Counted from the stretch's first letter, positions 1 through 9,256 are shown. The stretch is 44,782 nucleotides of DNA from Actinomyces sp. (GCF_029851875.1 NZ_JARKVC010000017.1:1-44782), one strand, 5' to 3'. Numbers and translations: made by a program. The notes: generated by a model from the letters alone, not told the origin.

Positions 1-22
1 TGCGGGACCGGACAGTCCCGCA
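1..22. terminator. Hairpin downstream of the YhgE/Pip gene
   Basis: An 8-bp perfect inverted repeat (1-8 TGCGGGAC, 15-22 GTCCCGCA) with a 6-base loop lies just past the stop codon of the leftward gene ending at 54. No T-tract is visible, as is common in high-GC actinobacteria. The stem may extend beyond the window edge. Confidence 0.45.
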
Positions 23-53
23 CCGCCCCGGCGTCGTCACAGGTGCTCGCGCG

Positions 54-2825
54 CTAGGCGGCCGTGGGAGCCAGCGCGTTGTCCGCGGGCAGCGGCTTGC
101 GGCCCCGGCGCAGCCGGGCGCCCAGCAGCGTCACGCAGACGGCGATCACGGTCCAGATGAGCAGGACACCGAGGGTCTGCAGGTAGATCCCGTCCAGGCC
201 ACCGCCGGCGATGAGACGGCGGAAGGACAGCTGGGTGTAGCTCATCGGCAGGAACGGGTGGATCCACTGGAAGAAGCGCGGAGCCGTCTCGATCGGGAAG
301 GTCGCGCCCATCGAGGTGATCTGCAGGCTCAGCAGGACGATGGACACGAAGCGTCCGCGGAAGGCCAGGGACGCTACGCAGGCCTGGTTGACCGCCATGA
401 AGCACACCGAGCTCGCGATCGCCATGAGCATGAGACCCAGCAGGTTGCTGGCGTGCAGCTCGCCGGCAGCGTTGACCACCACCATCATGATGACGGCCTG
501 GGCCATCGCCAGGAGCAGGGCGGTGGTCGCCGGGCGCACCGCCGAGGCCCACCAGCGCTCGCCGTGGTCACGCTTGTCCAGGGCCGGCAGGACGAGGAAG
601 AGGGCGATGGCGCCGATCCACAGTGCCAGGCTCATGAACATCGGCGTGAAGCCGGCGCCGTTGTTGGCTACAGCGTGCTCGCGCACGGCGTCGACGGCCG
701 CCACGTCCGAGGCCACCGAGGACATGGTCTGTCGCTGCTCCTGGCTGTAGCTCGGGATCTGGTCGACTCCGTCGTCCAGACCCTGGGCCAGCGTCGTCGC
801 GCCGGCGCTGAGCCGGCCTGCGCCGTCCTTGAGGTTGTGCGCGCCGGAGGCCAGCTGCGCGGCGCCGTCGCTCAGGGTCTGCGAGCCGGTCCGGGCGGTG
901 GCCAGCCCGCTGGAGAGGGTCTGCGAGCCTGTCTGTGCGGTGGCGGCTCCAGAGGCCAGGCGGGCGACGCCGTCAGCAAGGGTCTGGGCGGAGGCCGCGG
1001 CGGTCCCAGCGCCCTGGTCGAGGGTGGACAGGCCTGAGGCCAGGGTCGTGGCGCCGTCGGACAGGGAGGCTGCGCCGCTGTCCAGCCGGGTGACACCGGA
1101 GGTGAGGGCCGGGAGCTGGTCATTCATGGTGGCCAGGCCTCCCGCGACCTGCGAGGCTCCCTGGCGCAGGGCGGCGGAGGTGTCCACGCTCTGACCTCCG
1201 ACCGTGGAGGTGGTGACCTGGCTCAGCCCGCCGGCGACGGCGTTGATGCCTCCCAGCAGTGTCTGGGGGCTGGAGGCGTTGCCGGGGACGGTGACGTCAC
1301 TCGGGCTGCCGACGGCGGAGGCCAGGCGGTCCACGCCCTGGCGCAGGGTGGTGGTGCCCTGAGACAGGGCGGAGGTGGAGCCGGCGAGCTGGGCAGCGCC
1401 GTCGGCGACCTGAGACACGCCGGTGGAGACCTGGGCAGCGGCCGCGGCGGCCTGGGACATGCCCGTGTTGAGGGCTGCGGACTGGGAGGAGACTTGCTGC
1501 AGCGCGGCGCAGAACTCAGCGGCTGCTCCAGAGGCCGAGCACTGGGCGGCGAGCTGGTCGACGGCGGCGGTGTAGCCGGCAGCTCCCTGCTGGGCGGTGG
1601 TGAGGCCTGAGGCGAGCCCGGCAGCACCGTCCTTGAGGGAGACGCCGCTGGCCTGCGGGCTGTTGAGCCCGGCCGACAGCTGCGCGGCTCCGGCGTCAAG
1701 AGCGGCGACGCCTCCGGTCAGGGTGGAGGTGTCCGTGGAGCCGGCCTGGCCGATTCCCGCCTGGAGGTGAGCGATGCCGGCGGCCAGGCCGCTGGCGGGG
1801 TCGGTGGCCTGGGCCTGGAGGGCGGCGGCACCAGCCGCGACCTGGTCCACGCCCTGGGTGTAACGGGTGACGCCGTCGGCCAGGGTGCCGGATCCGGAGG
1901 AGAGCCGGCTCACGCCGTCGGCCAGGGTTCCGGCGCTGCTGGCCAGGGTGGAGGTGCCCTGGCTGAGGGTCTTTGCGCCGTCGGACAGGGTCGAGGCGCC
2001 GGCGGAGGCGCTGGAGGTGCCTGCGGACAGGGCGGCGACGCCGTCGGCCAGCTGCTGGGAACCGCTGGCGGCGGTGGCGGCGCCGTCAGACAGGGTCGTC
2101 AGGCCGCTGGCGAGGGTGACGGAGCCGTCGGCCAGCTGCCGCACGCCTACCGTGAGGGAGGAGGCGCCAGCGCTCAGTGAGTCAGCGCCGTCGGACAGCG
2201 TCGTGGTGCCGTCGGCCAGGGTGGTTGTCCCCTCGGCCAGGGTGGTGGCGCCGTCAGAGGCGCTCACCATGCCGTCGCGGATCGTGGACACGCTGAGCAG
2301 GAGGGTGTCCACCACCTGAGCGGATCCTTGGCTGTCAAGGGCGTTGGTGAGCTCGGAGGCGACGGTGCTGGCCATGGTCCCGGCGAGGTAGTTGATGCCG
2401 TCGTCCGTGACCAGTCGCAGCTCCTGGGTGGCTGCCTGTGAGGGGTCCTGGGAGCCGACCAGGGAGACCTTCTGGGAGAAGCCCGCAGGGATGTAGAGGA
2501 TGGCGCGGACCTTCTCCTCACCCATCTCGGCACGGGCCTGAGCCTCGCTCATCGAGGTCCAGGTGAAGCCGACGTCCTGGGAGCCGTCCGGCTGGGTCAG
2601 GGCCTTCTCCAGCTCGGCGCCCAGGTCAAGGGTCTTCTTCTCGCCGGAGGCCAGGGTTGCGGTGTAGGCACTGTCCTCATTGACCACGGCGGCGGTGATG
2701 TCGCCCAGGCGGTTGGTGGGGTTCTGGTAGGTGAGGGTGAGCAGGCCCGCGTACAGCAGCGGGATGATGACGACGGCGGCGACGACAACGAGGTTGCCGA
2801 TGCGCGAGCCGGTGAGCTTCTTCAT
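54..2825 (-). CDS. YhgE/Pip-family membrane protein with long heptad-like repeat region
   Basis: A 923-residue protein with one N-terminal membrane segment (about residues 10-33, after MKKLTGSRIGN), an extracellular YhgE/Pip N-terminal domain with the typical YQNPTNRLGDITAAVVNED stretch, then about 500 residues of degenerate repeats of the form LADGxxxLSxGxxTLxxG. About five hydrophobic segments follow at the C-terminus, resembling an ABC-2-type permease. This layout is that of the YhgE/Pip (phage-infection-protein-like) family. Members can have roles in export or cell-envelope assembly; the role here is unknown. The start at 2825 is preferred over an in-frame upstream ATG at 2924 because GGAAGG lies about 8 bases before it and because the upstream ATG would put the TetR operators inside the gene. 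It is divergent from a TetR gene and probably repressed by it. Confidence 0.88.
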   Translation of the reverse strand: MKKLTGSRIGNLVVVAAVVIIPLLYAGLLTLTYQNPTNRLGDITAAVVNEDSAYTATLASGEKKTLDLGAELEKALTQPDGSQDVGFTWTSMSEAQARAEMGEEKVRAILYIPAGFSQKVSLVGSQDPSQAATQELRLVTDDGINYLAGTMASTVASELTNALDSQGSAQVVDTLLLSVSTIRDGMVSASDGATTLAEGTTTLADGTTTLSDGADSLSAGASSLTVGVRQLADGSVTLASGLTTLSDGAATAASGSQQLADGVAALSAGTSSASAGASTLSDGAKTLSQGTSTLASSAGTLADGVSRLSSGSGTLADGVTRYTQGVDQVAAGAAALQAQATDPASGLAAGIAHLQAGIGQAGSTDTSTLTGGVAALDAGAAQLSAGLNSPQASGVSLKDGAAGLASGLTTAQQGAAGYTAAVDQLAAQCSASGAAAEFCAALQQVSSQSAALNTGMSQAAAAAAQVSTGVSQVADGAAQLAGSTSALSQGTTTLRQGVDRLASAVGSPSDVTVPGNASSPQTLLGGINAVAGGLSQVTTSTVGGQSVDTSAALRQGASQVAGGLATMNDQLPALTSGVTRLDSGAASLSDGATTLASGLSTLDQGAGTAAASAQTLADGVARLASGAATAQTGSQTLSSGLATARTGSQTLSDGAAQLASGAHNLKDGAGRLSAGATTLAQGLDDGVDQIPSYSQEQRQTMSSVASDVAAVDAVREHAVANNGAGFTPMFMSLALWIGAIALFLVLPALDKRDHGERWWASAVRPATTALLLAMAQAVIMMVVVNAAGELHASNLLGLMLMAIASSVCFMAVNQACVASLAFRGRFVSIVLLSLQITSMGATFPIETAPRFFQWIHPFLPMSYTQLSFRRLIAGGGLDGIYLQTLGVLLIWTVIAVCVTLLGARLRRGRKPLPADNALAPTAA

Positions 2826-2859
2826 GACAGGACCTTCCGGGACGTGTTCCGGACCGTGA

Positions 2860-2902
2860 CGATACAGACCTGTATCGACAGATGCAATACAGATGTGTAT
2901 CG
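2860..2902. promoter_or_regulatory. Tandem TetR-type operators between divergent genes
   Basis: Two 18-bp palindromes start exactly 25 bp apart: CGATACAGACCTGTATCG at 2860-2877 and CAATACAGATGTGTATCG at 2885-2902. Their shared half-site is ATACAG/CTGTAT-like. They lie between the YhgE/Pip start (2825) and the TetR start (2979), the expected place for auto- and cross-regulation. Binding by the neighbouring TetR protein is inferred. Confidence 0.75.
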
Positions 2903-2978
2903 TGTGGCTGAGATGACAGGACAAGGCTCGCCCTCGGCTGTCATCGTGTGTGCTGCGAGCCAGAGAGGAAGAAGGTCC

Positions 2979-3716
2979 ATGGGTGTCACGGCAGACAAGG
3001 GTGCCCGGCTCCGAGACGCCGCGAGCCGGGCAGCGGCGCGCGGCGCTGCGGTGCGACGAGCTGTCTCTGCTGGCGCCTCAGGCAAGAGGGCGCAGACCCA
3101 GGCCCTGCTGCTGGAGGCGGGTCGCGAGCTCTTCGCCGAGCAGGGGATCGGGGCCACCAGCGTGGGGGACCTGTGCTCCCGGGCGGGGTTCACACGGGGT
3201 GCCTTCTACTCCAACTTCACCGACATGGACCACTTCGTGCGTCAGCTCGCTGAGCGTGAGTGGGAGCAGATGACCGACTTCGTGCGCCAGGCTGTGGACG
3301 AGGCTCTTCCTGACTCTGCGGCGCGCTCGCAGGCGTCGAGCGACGCCGAGGTGCAGCAGGCCCTGGAGGTCCTGGCGGACCGCCTTGTGCTGGCCATGCC
3401 GGTCTCGCGCGAGTTCTACATGCTCCAGAACGAGTTCGTGAGCTACATCCTGCGTAACCAGGAGCACGCGCAGGGGCTTCAGCGCGGCTACGAGGCCTTC
3501 AAGGCCTCGCTGCGTGAGGTGGTCGTCACCGGGTTAGGGGCGATCGGCCGCGAGTGCCTGCTCAGTGCGGATGACATGACCGAGCTCCTGTTCGCAGCTG
3601 CCGAGCGCTCGATGCGTACGGCGCTCATGGACGGGCGCGAGGACCGGCTCACCGCCCTGCTGGACCGCAGCCTGCCGGTCATGCTCACCCACATGAGTCG
3701 TCCGCGTGAGAGCTGA
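2979..3716 (+). CDS. TetR/AcrR-family transcriptional regulator
   Basis: A 245-residue protein with a TetR helix-turn-helix near residues 37-83: TQALLLEAGRELFAEQGI, then TSVGDLCSRAGFTRGAFYSNF. The ligand-binding region behind it is unassigned. A basic, Ala/Arg-rich tail of about 35 residues precedes the DNA-binding domain. The ATG at 2979 has a strong ribosome-binding site (GAGGAAGAAGG) 4-8 bases upstream; in-frame starts further upstream (2844) would run through the operators and are rejected. It is divergent from the YhgE/Pip gene, with two palindromes in between, so it most likely represses both itself and that gene. The inducer cannot be read from sequence. Confidence 0.9.
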   Translation: MGVTADKGARLRDAASRAAARGAAVRRAVSAGASGKRAQTQALLLEAGRELFAEQGIGATSVGDLCSRAGFTRGAFYSNFTDMDHFVRQLAEREWEQMTDFVRQAVDEALPDSAARSQASSDAEVQQALEVLADRLVLAMPVSREFYMLQNEFVSYILRNQEHAQGLQRGYEAFKASLREVVVTGLGAIGRECLLSADDMTELLFAAAERSMRTALMDGREDRLTALLDRSLPVMLTHMSRPRES

Positions 3717-3718
3717 GG

Positions 3719-3736
3719 AGGGACCCGCTCGTCCCT
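3719..3736. terminator. Possible terminator hairpin after the TetR gene
   Basis: AGGGAC (3719-3724), loop of six, GTCCCT (3731-3736), immediately after the TetR stop. It is short and has no T-tract, so the terminator call is weak. Confidence 0.3.
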
Positions 3737-3767
3737 GGTCTGCGCGCGGAGGTCGTGAAAGAGTGAG

Positions 3768-3773
3768 TAGCGT
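3768..3773 (+). promoter_or_regulatory. Putative -10 element upstream of the pullulanase gene
   Basis: TAGCGT fits the TANNNT form seen before other genes here. Transcription would begin near 3780, giving a leader of about 90 bases to the pullulanase start at 3873. No clear -35 is visible. Confidence 0.35.
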
Positions 3774-3872
3774 CATCCTCGTGAGGTGACTGCTTCCGGC
3801 GACGCGGGCGGCTGCCAGGGTGCGCCGCCGGGGACAGGCAGACTCTGCGAGCAGGGAGGAAAGGCGGTCGTC

Positions 3873-6707
3873 ATGACCAGCGCTCACGCGCACCATGAGG
3901 CGGCGGTGCACCACGCGGTTGCGGGCACCGGCCAGATGCGTGCCTACTGGGTCGATGAGTCCACCCTCGCCTGGCCTCCTGACCTCCTGCCACCGGGCGT
4001 TCGCCTGGAGGACTGCCTGGGCGGTGACGGCGGTCGTCCAGGCGCACCGACACTGAGCTTTGGCCTGGTCAGCTCGCCAGACGGCAGCGTCGGGCTCAAG
4101 GACGGACTGCTGCAGCGTGGCGAGCGCGGCAGCGAGATCCCTCTCGGCCTCATCGGCCGCCTGGACAGCAGCCTCGTGGAGGCCCACCCACAGCTCGCCG
4201 GTTACCTGGCTCTCACGACCCAGGACGAGTTCGGTGCCCCACGACTGATCGACGACGACGTCGCTGTCCTGCTCACCGGCCAGCTCCTCGTCGTCCAACG
4301 AACCTCAGCGGCTACGAGCAGCTGGGTGACGGCCTGTACCGGTGTGCAGACCTGGCCGGTCATCGACCGCCTGTGGGGTCGGGTCGCCAGCGCTCGAGAC
4401 GGCAGCGCTCCGCTGGGCGTCACCTTCCCTCCCGGCGGCGAGGCCGTCCCCTCCTTCGCCCTGTGGTCTCCCACGGCCGTACGCGTGGACCTGCTTGCCT
4501 GGCCGACCCCAGATCGGACAGGATCGCTCCCGCTGGTGACGGGGGACCCGGTCAGGCTCCAGGCGCAGCGCTGTCAGGACGGGCGCTGGGAGGTGGCGGC
4601 CAGGCACGCTGGGGACGCGGGACTTCGGGCGGGTTGCCACTACCTGTGGGAGGTCTGCGTCTACGCGCCTGCCACCGGGCAGGTGGAGACCAACCTCGTC
4701 ACTGACCCCTACTCGCGCGCTCTGACGGTGGACTCGCGGCGCTCGGTGGCGGTGGACCTGGGCTGCAAGGAGCTCAAGCCTGGTGCGTGGTGCGAGAACC
4801 TCAACCCGGTGGTCCCCGTCGATGCCGCTCGAGCGATCTACGAGCTGCACCTGCGGGACTTCTCGGCTGCGGACCCCACGGTGCCGCCCGGGCTGCGCGG
4901 CACCTACGAGGCCTTCACCATCGACTCGGCCGGGACCCGGCACCTGCGCGCGCTGGCCCAGGCGGGCATTGACACGGTGCACCTGCTGCCTGTCTTCGAC
5001 TTCTCCACCGTCCCTGAGGACCGGAGCCGTCAGCGGGTACCGGAGATCCCGGAGGGGACCTCAGGCGCCTCCCGCCGGCCCCAGGCGGCTGTGGGGGCCG
5101 TGGCCGACCTCGACGCCTACAACTGGGGCTACGACCCCTTCCACTGGATGACTCCCGAGGGCTCCTATGCCACCGATGGTCACCAGGACGGTGGCGCGCG
5201 CACGGTCCAGGTGCGCGAGATGATCGGTGCCCTGCACGGCATGGGGCTTCAGGTGGTCCTCGACCAGGTCTTTAACCACACCGCCGCTAGCGGCCAGGAT
5301 CCCAGCAGCGTCCTGGACCGGATCGTGCCCGGCTACTACCACCGTCTGGACGCCACTGGACAGGTGGAGAGCTCCACCTGCGGCAACAACGTGGCGACCG
5401 AGCGGGCGATGGCCGAGCGCCTCATGATCGACGCCTGCGTGTCCTGGGTGCGTGACTACCGGGTGGACGGCTTCCGGTTCGACCTCATGGGCTACCACTC
5501 CACCACCACGATGAAGCGGCTGCGTCAGGCCCTGGACGAGGTGAGCGAGGACGCCGTCGGGCACGAGGTCTACCTCTACGGTGAGGGCTGGAACATGGGC
5601 GAGGTCGCGGACAACGCCCTGTTCCGCCAGGCGGTCCAGGGTCAGGTCGGGGCGCAGGACGGTCTTCACATCGGCACCTTCAACGACCGCGTCCGTGACG
5701 CCCTCCACGGGGGAGACCACTTCGGTCCCGACCCACGTCAGGGGCAGGGACTGGGCACGGGTGCGGCCTCGCACCCCTCGGGGCGGGGCAGCGGGAGCGA
5801 GCAGGCCGACCGGGAGGACCTGCGGTGGCGCACGGACCTCGTTCGTCTGTCCCTGGCCGGGAACCTGCGCGAGATGGAGCTGCTGAGCGCGGACGGGACC
5901 TGGCTACGTGGGCAGGACCTGCGCTACGGGCAGGCTCCGGCCGGGTACGGGGACGAGCCGGTGGACTCCATCGCCTACGTGGACGCCCACGACGACGAGA
6001 CGCTCTTTGACCGCCTGGCCTACAAGCTTCCTCCAGGCACCTCGATGGAGGACCGGGTACGGCTGAGCACGGTGTGCCTTGCGGCGATCACGCTGGGCCA
6101 GTCCCCCTGCTTCTGGTCCGCGGGCACCGAGATGCTGCGCAGCAAGTCCTTGGACCGCGACTCCTACAACTCAGGAGACCACTTCAACGCCATTGACTGG
6201 TCCGGCCAGGACAACGGGTGGGGGCGGGGGCTTCCGCCAGCCGGGCGCAACTTTGAGCGGTGGATCATCCAGGCGGAGCTGCTCTCACGCACCGACCTGC
6301 GTCCCAGCCCGGCGCATATCGCCGCTGCGCGTGCGGCGGCCCTGGACCTGCTGCGCCTGCGCCGCTCAACTCCGCTCCTCACCCTCGGGTCGGCCGCGCT
6401 CATCCACGATCGGGTCTCCTTCCCTGTCAGCGGCAGGGAGGCTCGCTCCGGCGTCATCATCATGGTGGTCGACGACGGCGCCGGCCAGGGCGATCTCGAC
6501 CCGGCGCTGGACGGGGTCATGGTGGCGATCAACGCCACCAACCAGGAGGTCGAGCAGCGGGTGGAGCCGTTGGTGGGGCGCTTCTTTGAGCTCAGTGACA
6601 TCCAGGCGGAGGGCGAGGACGAGCGGGTGAAGTCGACCTGCTTCGACCCAGCGACCGGGCTGCTGCGACTTCCGGCGCTCACCGCTGCCGTCCTGGTGGA
6701 GAGCTAG
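3873..6707 (+). CDS. pulA: Pullulanase-type alpha-1,6-glucosidase (GH13)
   Basis: A 944-residue enzyme predicted to cleave alpha-1,6 branch points in pullulan, glycogen or starch dextrins. The N-terminal half carries pullulanase accessory and CBM48-like sequence (FALWSPTAVRVDLLAWP). The catalytic (beta/alpha)8 domain starts near residue 325 (YELHLRDFS) and contains the pullulanase signature YNWGYDP, region I VFNH, nucleophile D537 in VDGFRFD, acid/base E571 in YGEGWN, and the transition-state D707 in the AHDDE motif. No signal peptide is seen, so it is probably cytoplasmic. The ATG at 3873 is chosen because AGGGAGGAAAGG sits about 8-9 bases before it; an in-frame GTG at 3786 lacks a site. It ends 8 bp from the convergent UvrA-like gene, with no terminator in between. 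Confidence 0.93.
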   Translation: MTSAHAHHEAAVHHAVAGTGQMRAYWVDESTLAWPPDLLPPGVRLEDCLGGDGGRPGAPTLSFGLVSSPDGSVGLKDGLLQRGERGSEIPLGLIGRLDSSLVEAHPQLAGYLALTTQDEFGAPRLIDDDVAVLLTGQLLVVQRTSAATSSWVTACTGVQTWPVIDRLWGRVASARDGSAPLGVTFPPGGEAVPSFALWSPTAVRVDLLAWPTPDRTGSLPLVTGDPVRLQAQRCQDGRWEVAARHAGDAGLRAGCHYLWEVCVYAPATGQVETNLVTDPYSRALTVDSRRSVAVDLGCKELKPGAWCENLNPVVPVDAARAIYELHLRDFSAADPTVPPGLRGTYEAFTIDSAGTRHLRALAQAGIDTVHLLPVFDFSTVPEDRSRQRVPEIPEGTSGASRRPQAAVGAVADLDAYNWGYDPFHWMTPEGSYATDGHQDGGARTVQVREMIGALHGMGLQVVLDQVFNHTAASGQDPSSVLDRIVPGYYHRLDATGQVESSTCGNNVATERAMAERLMIDACVSWVRDYRVDGFRFDLMGYHSTTTMKRLRQALDEVSEDAVGHEVYLYGEGWNMGEVADNALFRQAVQGQVGAQDGLHIGTFNDRVRDALHGGDHFGPDPRQGQGLGTGAASHPSGRGSGSEQADREDLRWRTDLVRLSLAGNLREMELLSADGTWLRGQDLRYGQAPAGYGDEPVDSIAYVDAHDDETLFDRLAYKLPPGTSMEDRVRLSTVCLAAITLGQSPCFWSAGTEMLRSKSLDRDSYNSGDHFNAIDWSGQDNGWGRGLPPAGRNFERWIIQAELLSRTDLRPSPAHIAAARAAALDLLRLRRSTPLLTLGSAALIHDRVSFPVSGREARSGVIIMVVDDGAGQGDLDPALDGVMVAINATNQEVEQRVEPLVGRFFELSDIQAEGEDERVKSTCFDPATGLLRLPALTAAVLVES

Positions 6708-6715
6708 GGCAAGGG

Positions 6716-9256
6716 CTACCGGGCCTCCGGCGCTGTCAGGTGCTGGGCCAGGTAACGTCCTGTGACGCTGCCGGGAGCCTGGGCAATCTGCTGCGGTGTG
6801 CCGGCTGCAACGACGCGACCACCCTCCTGGCCCCCGCCCGGCCCCAGGTCGATGACCCAGTCCGCGTTGGCGATCATGTCCAGGTCGTGCTCGATGACGA
6901 GCACGCTCGCGCCGTCCTCGATGAGCCGGTCCAGGACGGAGAGCAGGACCTGGACGTCCAGAGGGTGCAGCCCGATGCTCGGCTCGTCCAGGACGAACAG
7001 CGTGCCCTCCTGGGAGGAGCCGAGGTAGGTGGAGAGCTTCAGGCGCTGGGCCTCGCCACCTGACAGCGCCGTCGTCGTCTCCCCGAGCGTGAGGTAGCCC
7101 AGTCCGAGGTCCACCAGCAGCCGCAGCCGACGGCGTACCTGCGGCAGGTCCGCGCAGGCCTGGAGAGCCTGACGGACCGTCAGGCCCAGGAGCTCGGGCA
7201 GGGACAGCGCCGAGGCCGCCTGCCGACGGATCTCCCAGGCCCCGGTGTCGTAGCGGCTGCCGCGGCACCGGGGGCAGACGATGTCGACGTCCGGAAGGAA
7301 CTGCACGTCCAGGAAGACCTGACCGGTGCCGTCGCACTCGGGGCACCGCAAGGAGCCGGTGTTGTAGGAGAAGTCCCCGGCCTTGAGCCCGGCGGCCTGA
7401 GCCTCAGGCAGAGTGGCGTAGACCCGGCGCAGGACGTCCAGGACGCCTGAGTAGGTGGCCACGGTCGATCGCACGTTGGAACCGATCGGGGTGGCGTCCA
7501 CGACGACGACGCGGCGGGTGCTGGTGGCCTGGATCGAGGTCGCGGGAGCCAGTAGCGGGGTCTCGGCCTCCAGTGAGCGCAGGGCGGGAACCAGGGAGTC
7601 CAGGACCAAGGTGGTCTTGCCTGATCCGGACACCCCGGTGACAGCGGTCAGCCGGCGCTCGGGGACCGTGACGTCCAAGGCGTGGACGGTGTGGACCGCC
7701 GCGGTCTCCAGGTGGATGGCTCCGGCAGTGAAGACCTCGTCCTCCTCAGCCTGCCGGCGGACCAGGACCGGCGCCTGGCCCGTGATGAACGGGGCGATGA
7801 GACTGTCTGGCGCCCTGGTGACCTCCGGCAGTGGTCCGCTAGCGACCACCTGCCCGCCCTCGGCTCCCGAGCCGGGCCCGATCTCCAGCAGCCAGTCGGC
7901 CCGGCTCAGCAGCGCGGCGTCGTGATCCACCAGGACCACGGAGTTGCCGTCTGCCAGGAGGTCCTCGATCACCCCGAGCAGACCCTCGATATTGGCCGGG
8001 TGCAGCCCGATGCTCGGCTCGTCCAGGACGTAGAGGGCGCCGGTGGTGTGGTTGCGCACCGCGCGGGCGAGCTGGACCCGCTGACGCTCGCCCGTGGACA
8101 GGGTCGCCCCGGCCCGGTCCAGGCTGAGATAGCTCAGGCCGAGCTCGACCAGGCGGCGGGCGATAACCTCCAGCTCCTCAATGACCTGGTGAGCCATGGC
8201 TGTCAGCTCCTCAGGAACCGCCGAGGGCACGTGCCTCACCCACTCCAGCAGGTCACCCAGCGGCAGGGCGCAGGCCTGGTCCAGGCTCAGCTCACGGCCA
8301 GCGGCCGTCAGCGTTGTTGAGCGTGCCGCTCGGGACAGTCGTGAGCCGTGGCAGGCAGGGCAGGTGCGCACGTGCAGGAAGCGGTTGAGCCGCTCCAGCC
8401 CCTTGGCGCTCGTGGTCCCGCTCATGGCCTCCTCCACCGCTCGCACGGCGTTGCGGTAGGTGGCGTTGAGGTCAAAGAGCTTGCCGTTCTTCGAGGGGAT
8501 CGCGACCTGGCGCGTGACCTGTGGCCCATGCAGGACGGTCTCACGCTCCTCGTCGCTCAGCTCGCGGAAGGGAACGTCTACGCGTACCCCCAGGGCCTGG
8601 GCAACGTGCCACATCCACGAGATGCCGAAGATGCTCCAGGAGCGCACCGCGCCCTCGCGCAGGGTCAGGCTCTGGTCCGGGACCAGGCTGTCCTCGTCGA
8701 TCTGACGGACCTCGCCGGTGCCCTGGCACTGAGGGCAGGCGCCGTCGGAGTTGAAGGCGAAGGACTGCGCGCCCGGACCCATGAAGCTCACCGAGCACAC
8801 AGGGCAGGTTAGCGGCCTCTCCAAGGCCACGAGCGTCGTCGGCTCGCAGCGGTGGCCGTTCGGACACAGGTGGCGGCCCAGGCGGGAGTAAGCCAGGCGC
8901 AGCGGGTTGAGAACCTCGGAGGAGGTGCCGAAGGTGGAGCGGATACCGGGGACAGCCGGGCGCTGGTGCAGGGCGATGGCGGCCGGGACGTAGCGCACCT
9001 CGTCGACGTCGGGGCGGGCAGCCTGCGTCATGCGCCGACGGGTGTAGGTGGACAGGGACTCTAGGTAGCGCCTGGCACCCTCGGCGTAGAGCACGCCCAG
9101 CGCGAGGGAGGACTTGCCCGAGCCAGAGACTCCGGCCACGGCCACCACCTGGCCCAGGGGGACGTCGACGTCGAGATCGCGCAGGTTGTGCACGCGAGCG
9201 CCGCGCACCTGGATGTGGGAGGGGACGCGCCTGACGATCTGGTCCTGGTCATTCAT
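6716..9256 (-). CDS. UvrA2-like excinuclease ATPase lacking the UvrB-binding domain
   Basis: An 846-residue UvrA-family protein with two ABC ATPase modules. Visible are Walker A GVSGSGKSS near residue 42 and GVSGSGKTT near 542, signature LSTGERQRVQLARA and LSGGEAQRLKLS, and two DEPSIGLHP Walker B segments. The zinc modules CPVC-x20-CPQC and CPEC...CPRC are intact. Canonical UvrA is about 950 residues; here the sequence runs straight from LGRHLCPNGH to the first zinc module, so the roughly 100-residue UvrB-binding insert is missing. That is the mark of class II UvrA (UvrA2, DrrC-like), which is linked to tolerance of DNA-binding drugs in other actinobacteria. A role in drug tolerance or damage recognition here is inferred. 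The start is fixed by a leaderless promoter, TAGCCT six bases upstream. Confidence 0.9.
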   Translation of the reverse strand: MNDQDQIVRRVPSHIQVRGARVHNLRDLDVDVPLGQVVAVAGVSGSGKSSLALGVLYAEGARRYLESLSTYTRRRMTQAARPDVDEVRYVPAAIALHQRPAVPGIRSTFGTSSEVLNPLRLAYSRLGRHLCPNGHRCEPTTLVALERPLTCPVCSVSFMGPGAQSFAFNSDGACPQCQGTGEVRQIDEDSLVPDQSLTLREGAVRSWSIFGISWMWHVAQALGVRVDVPFRELSDEERETVLHGPQVTRQVAIPSKNGKLFDLNATYRNAVRAVEEAMSGTTSAKGLERLNRFLHVRTCPACHGSRLSRAARSTTLTAAGRELSLDQACALPLGDLLEWVRHVPSAVPEELTAMAHQVIEELEVIARRLVELGLSYLSLDRAGATLSTGERQRVQLARAVRNHTTGALYVLDEPSIGLHPANIEGLLGVIEDLLADGNSVVLVDHDAALLSRADWLLEIGPGSGAEGGQVVASGPLPEVTRAPDSLIAPFITGQAPVLVRRQAEEDEVFTAGAIHLETAAVHTVHALDVTVPERRLTAVTGVSGSGKTTLVLDSLVPALRSLEAETPLLAPATSIQATSTRRVVVVDATPIGSNVRSTVATYSGVLDVLRRVYATLPEAQAAGLKAGDFSYNTGSLRCPECDGTGQVFLDVQFLPDVDIVCPRCRGSRYDTGAWEIRRQAASALSLPELLGLTVRQALQACADLPQVRRRLRLLVDLGLGYLTLGETTTALSGGEAQRLKLSTYLGSSQEGTLFVLDEPSIGLHPLDVQVLLSVLDRLIEDGASVLVIEHDLDMIANADWVIDLGPGGGQEGGRVVAAGTPQQIAQAPGSVTGRYLAQHLTAPEAR

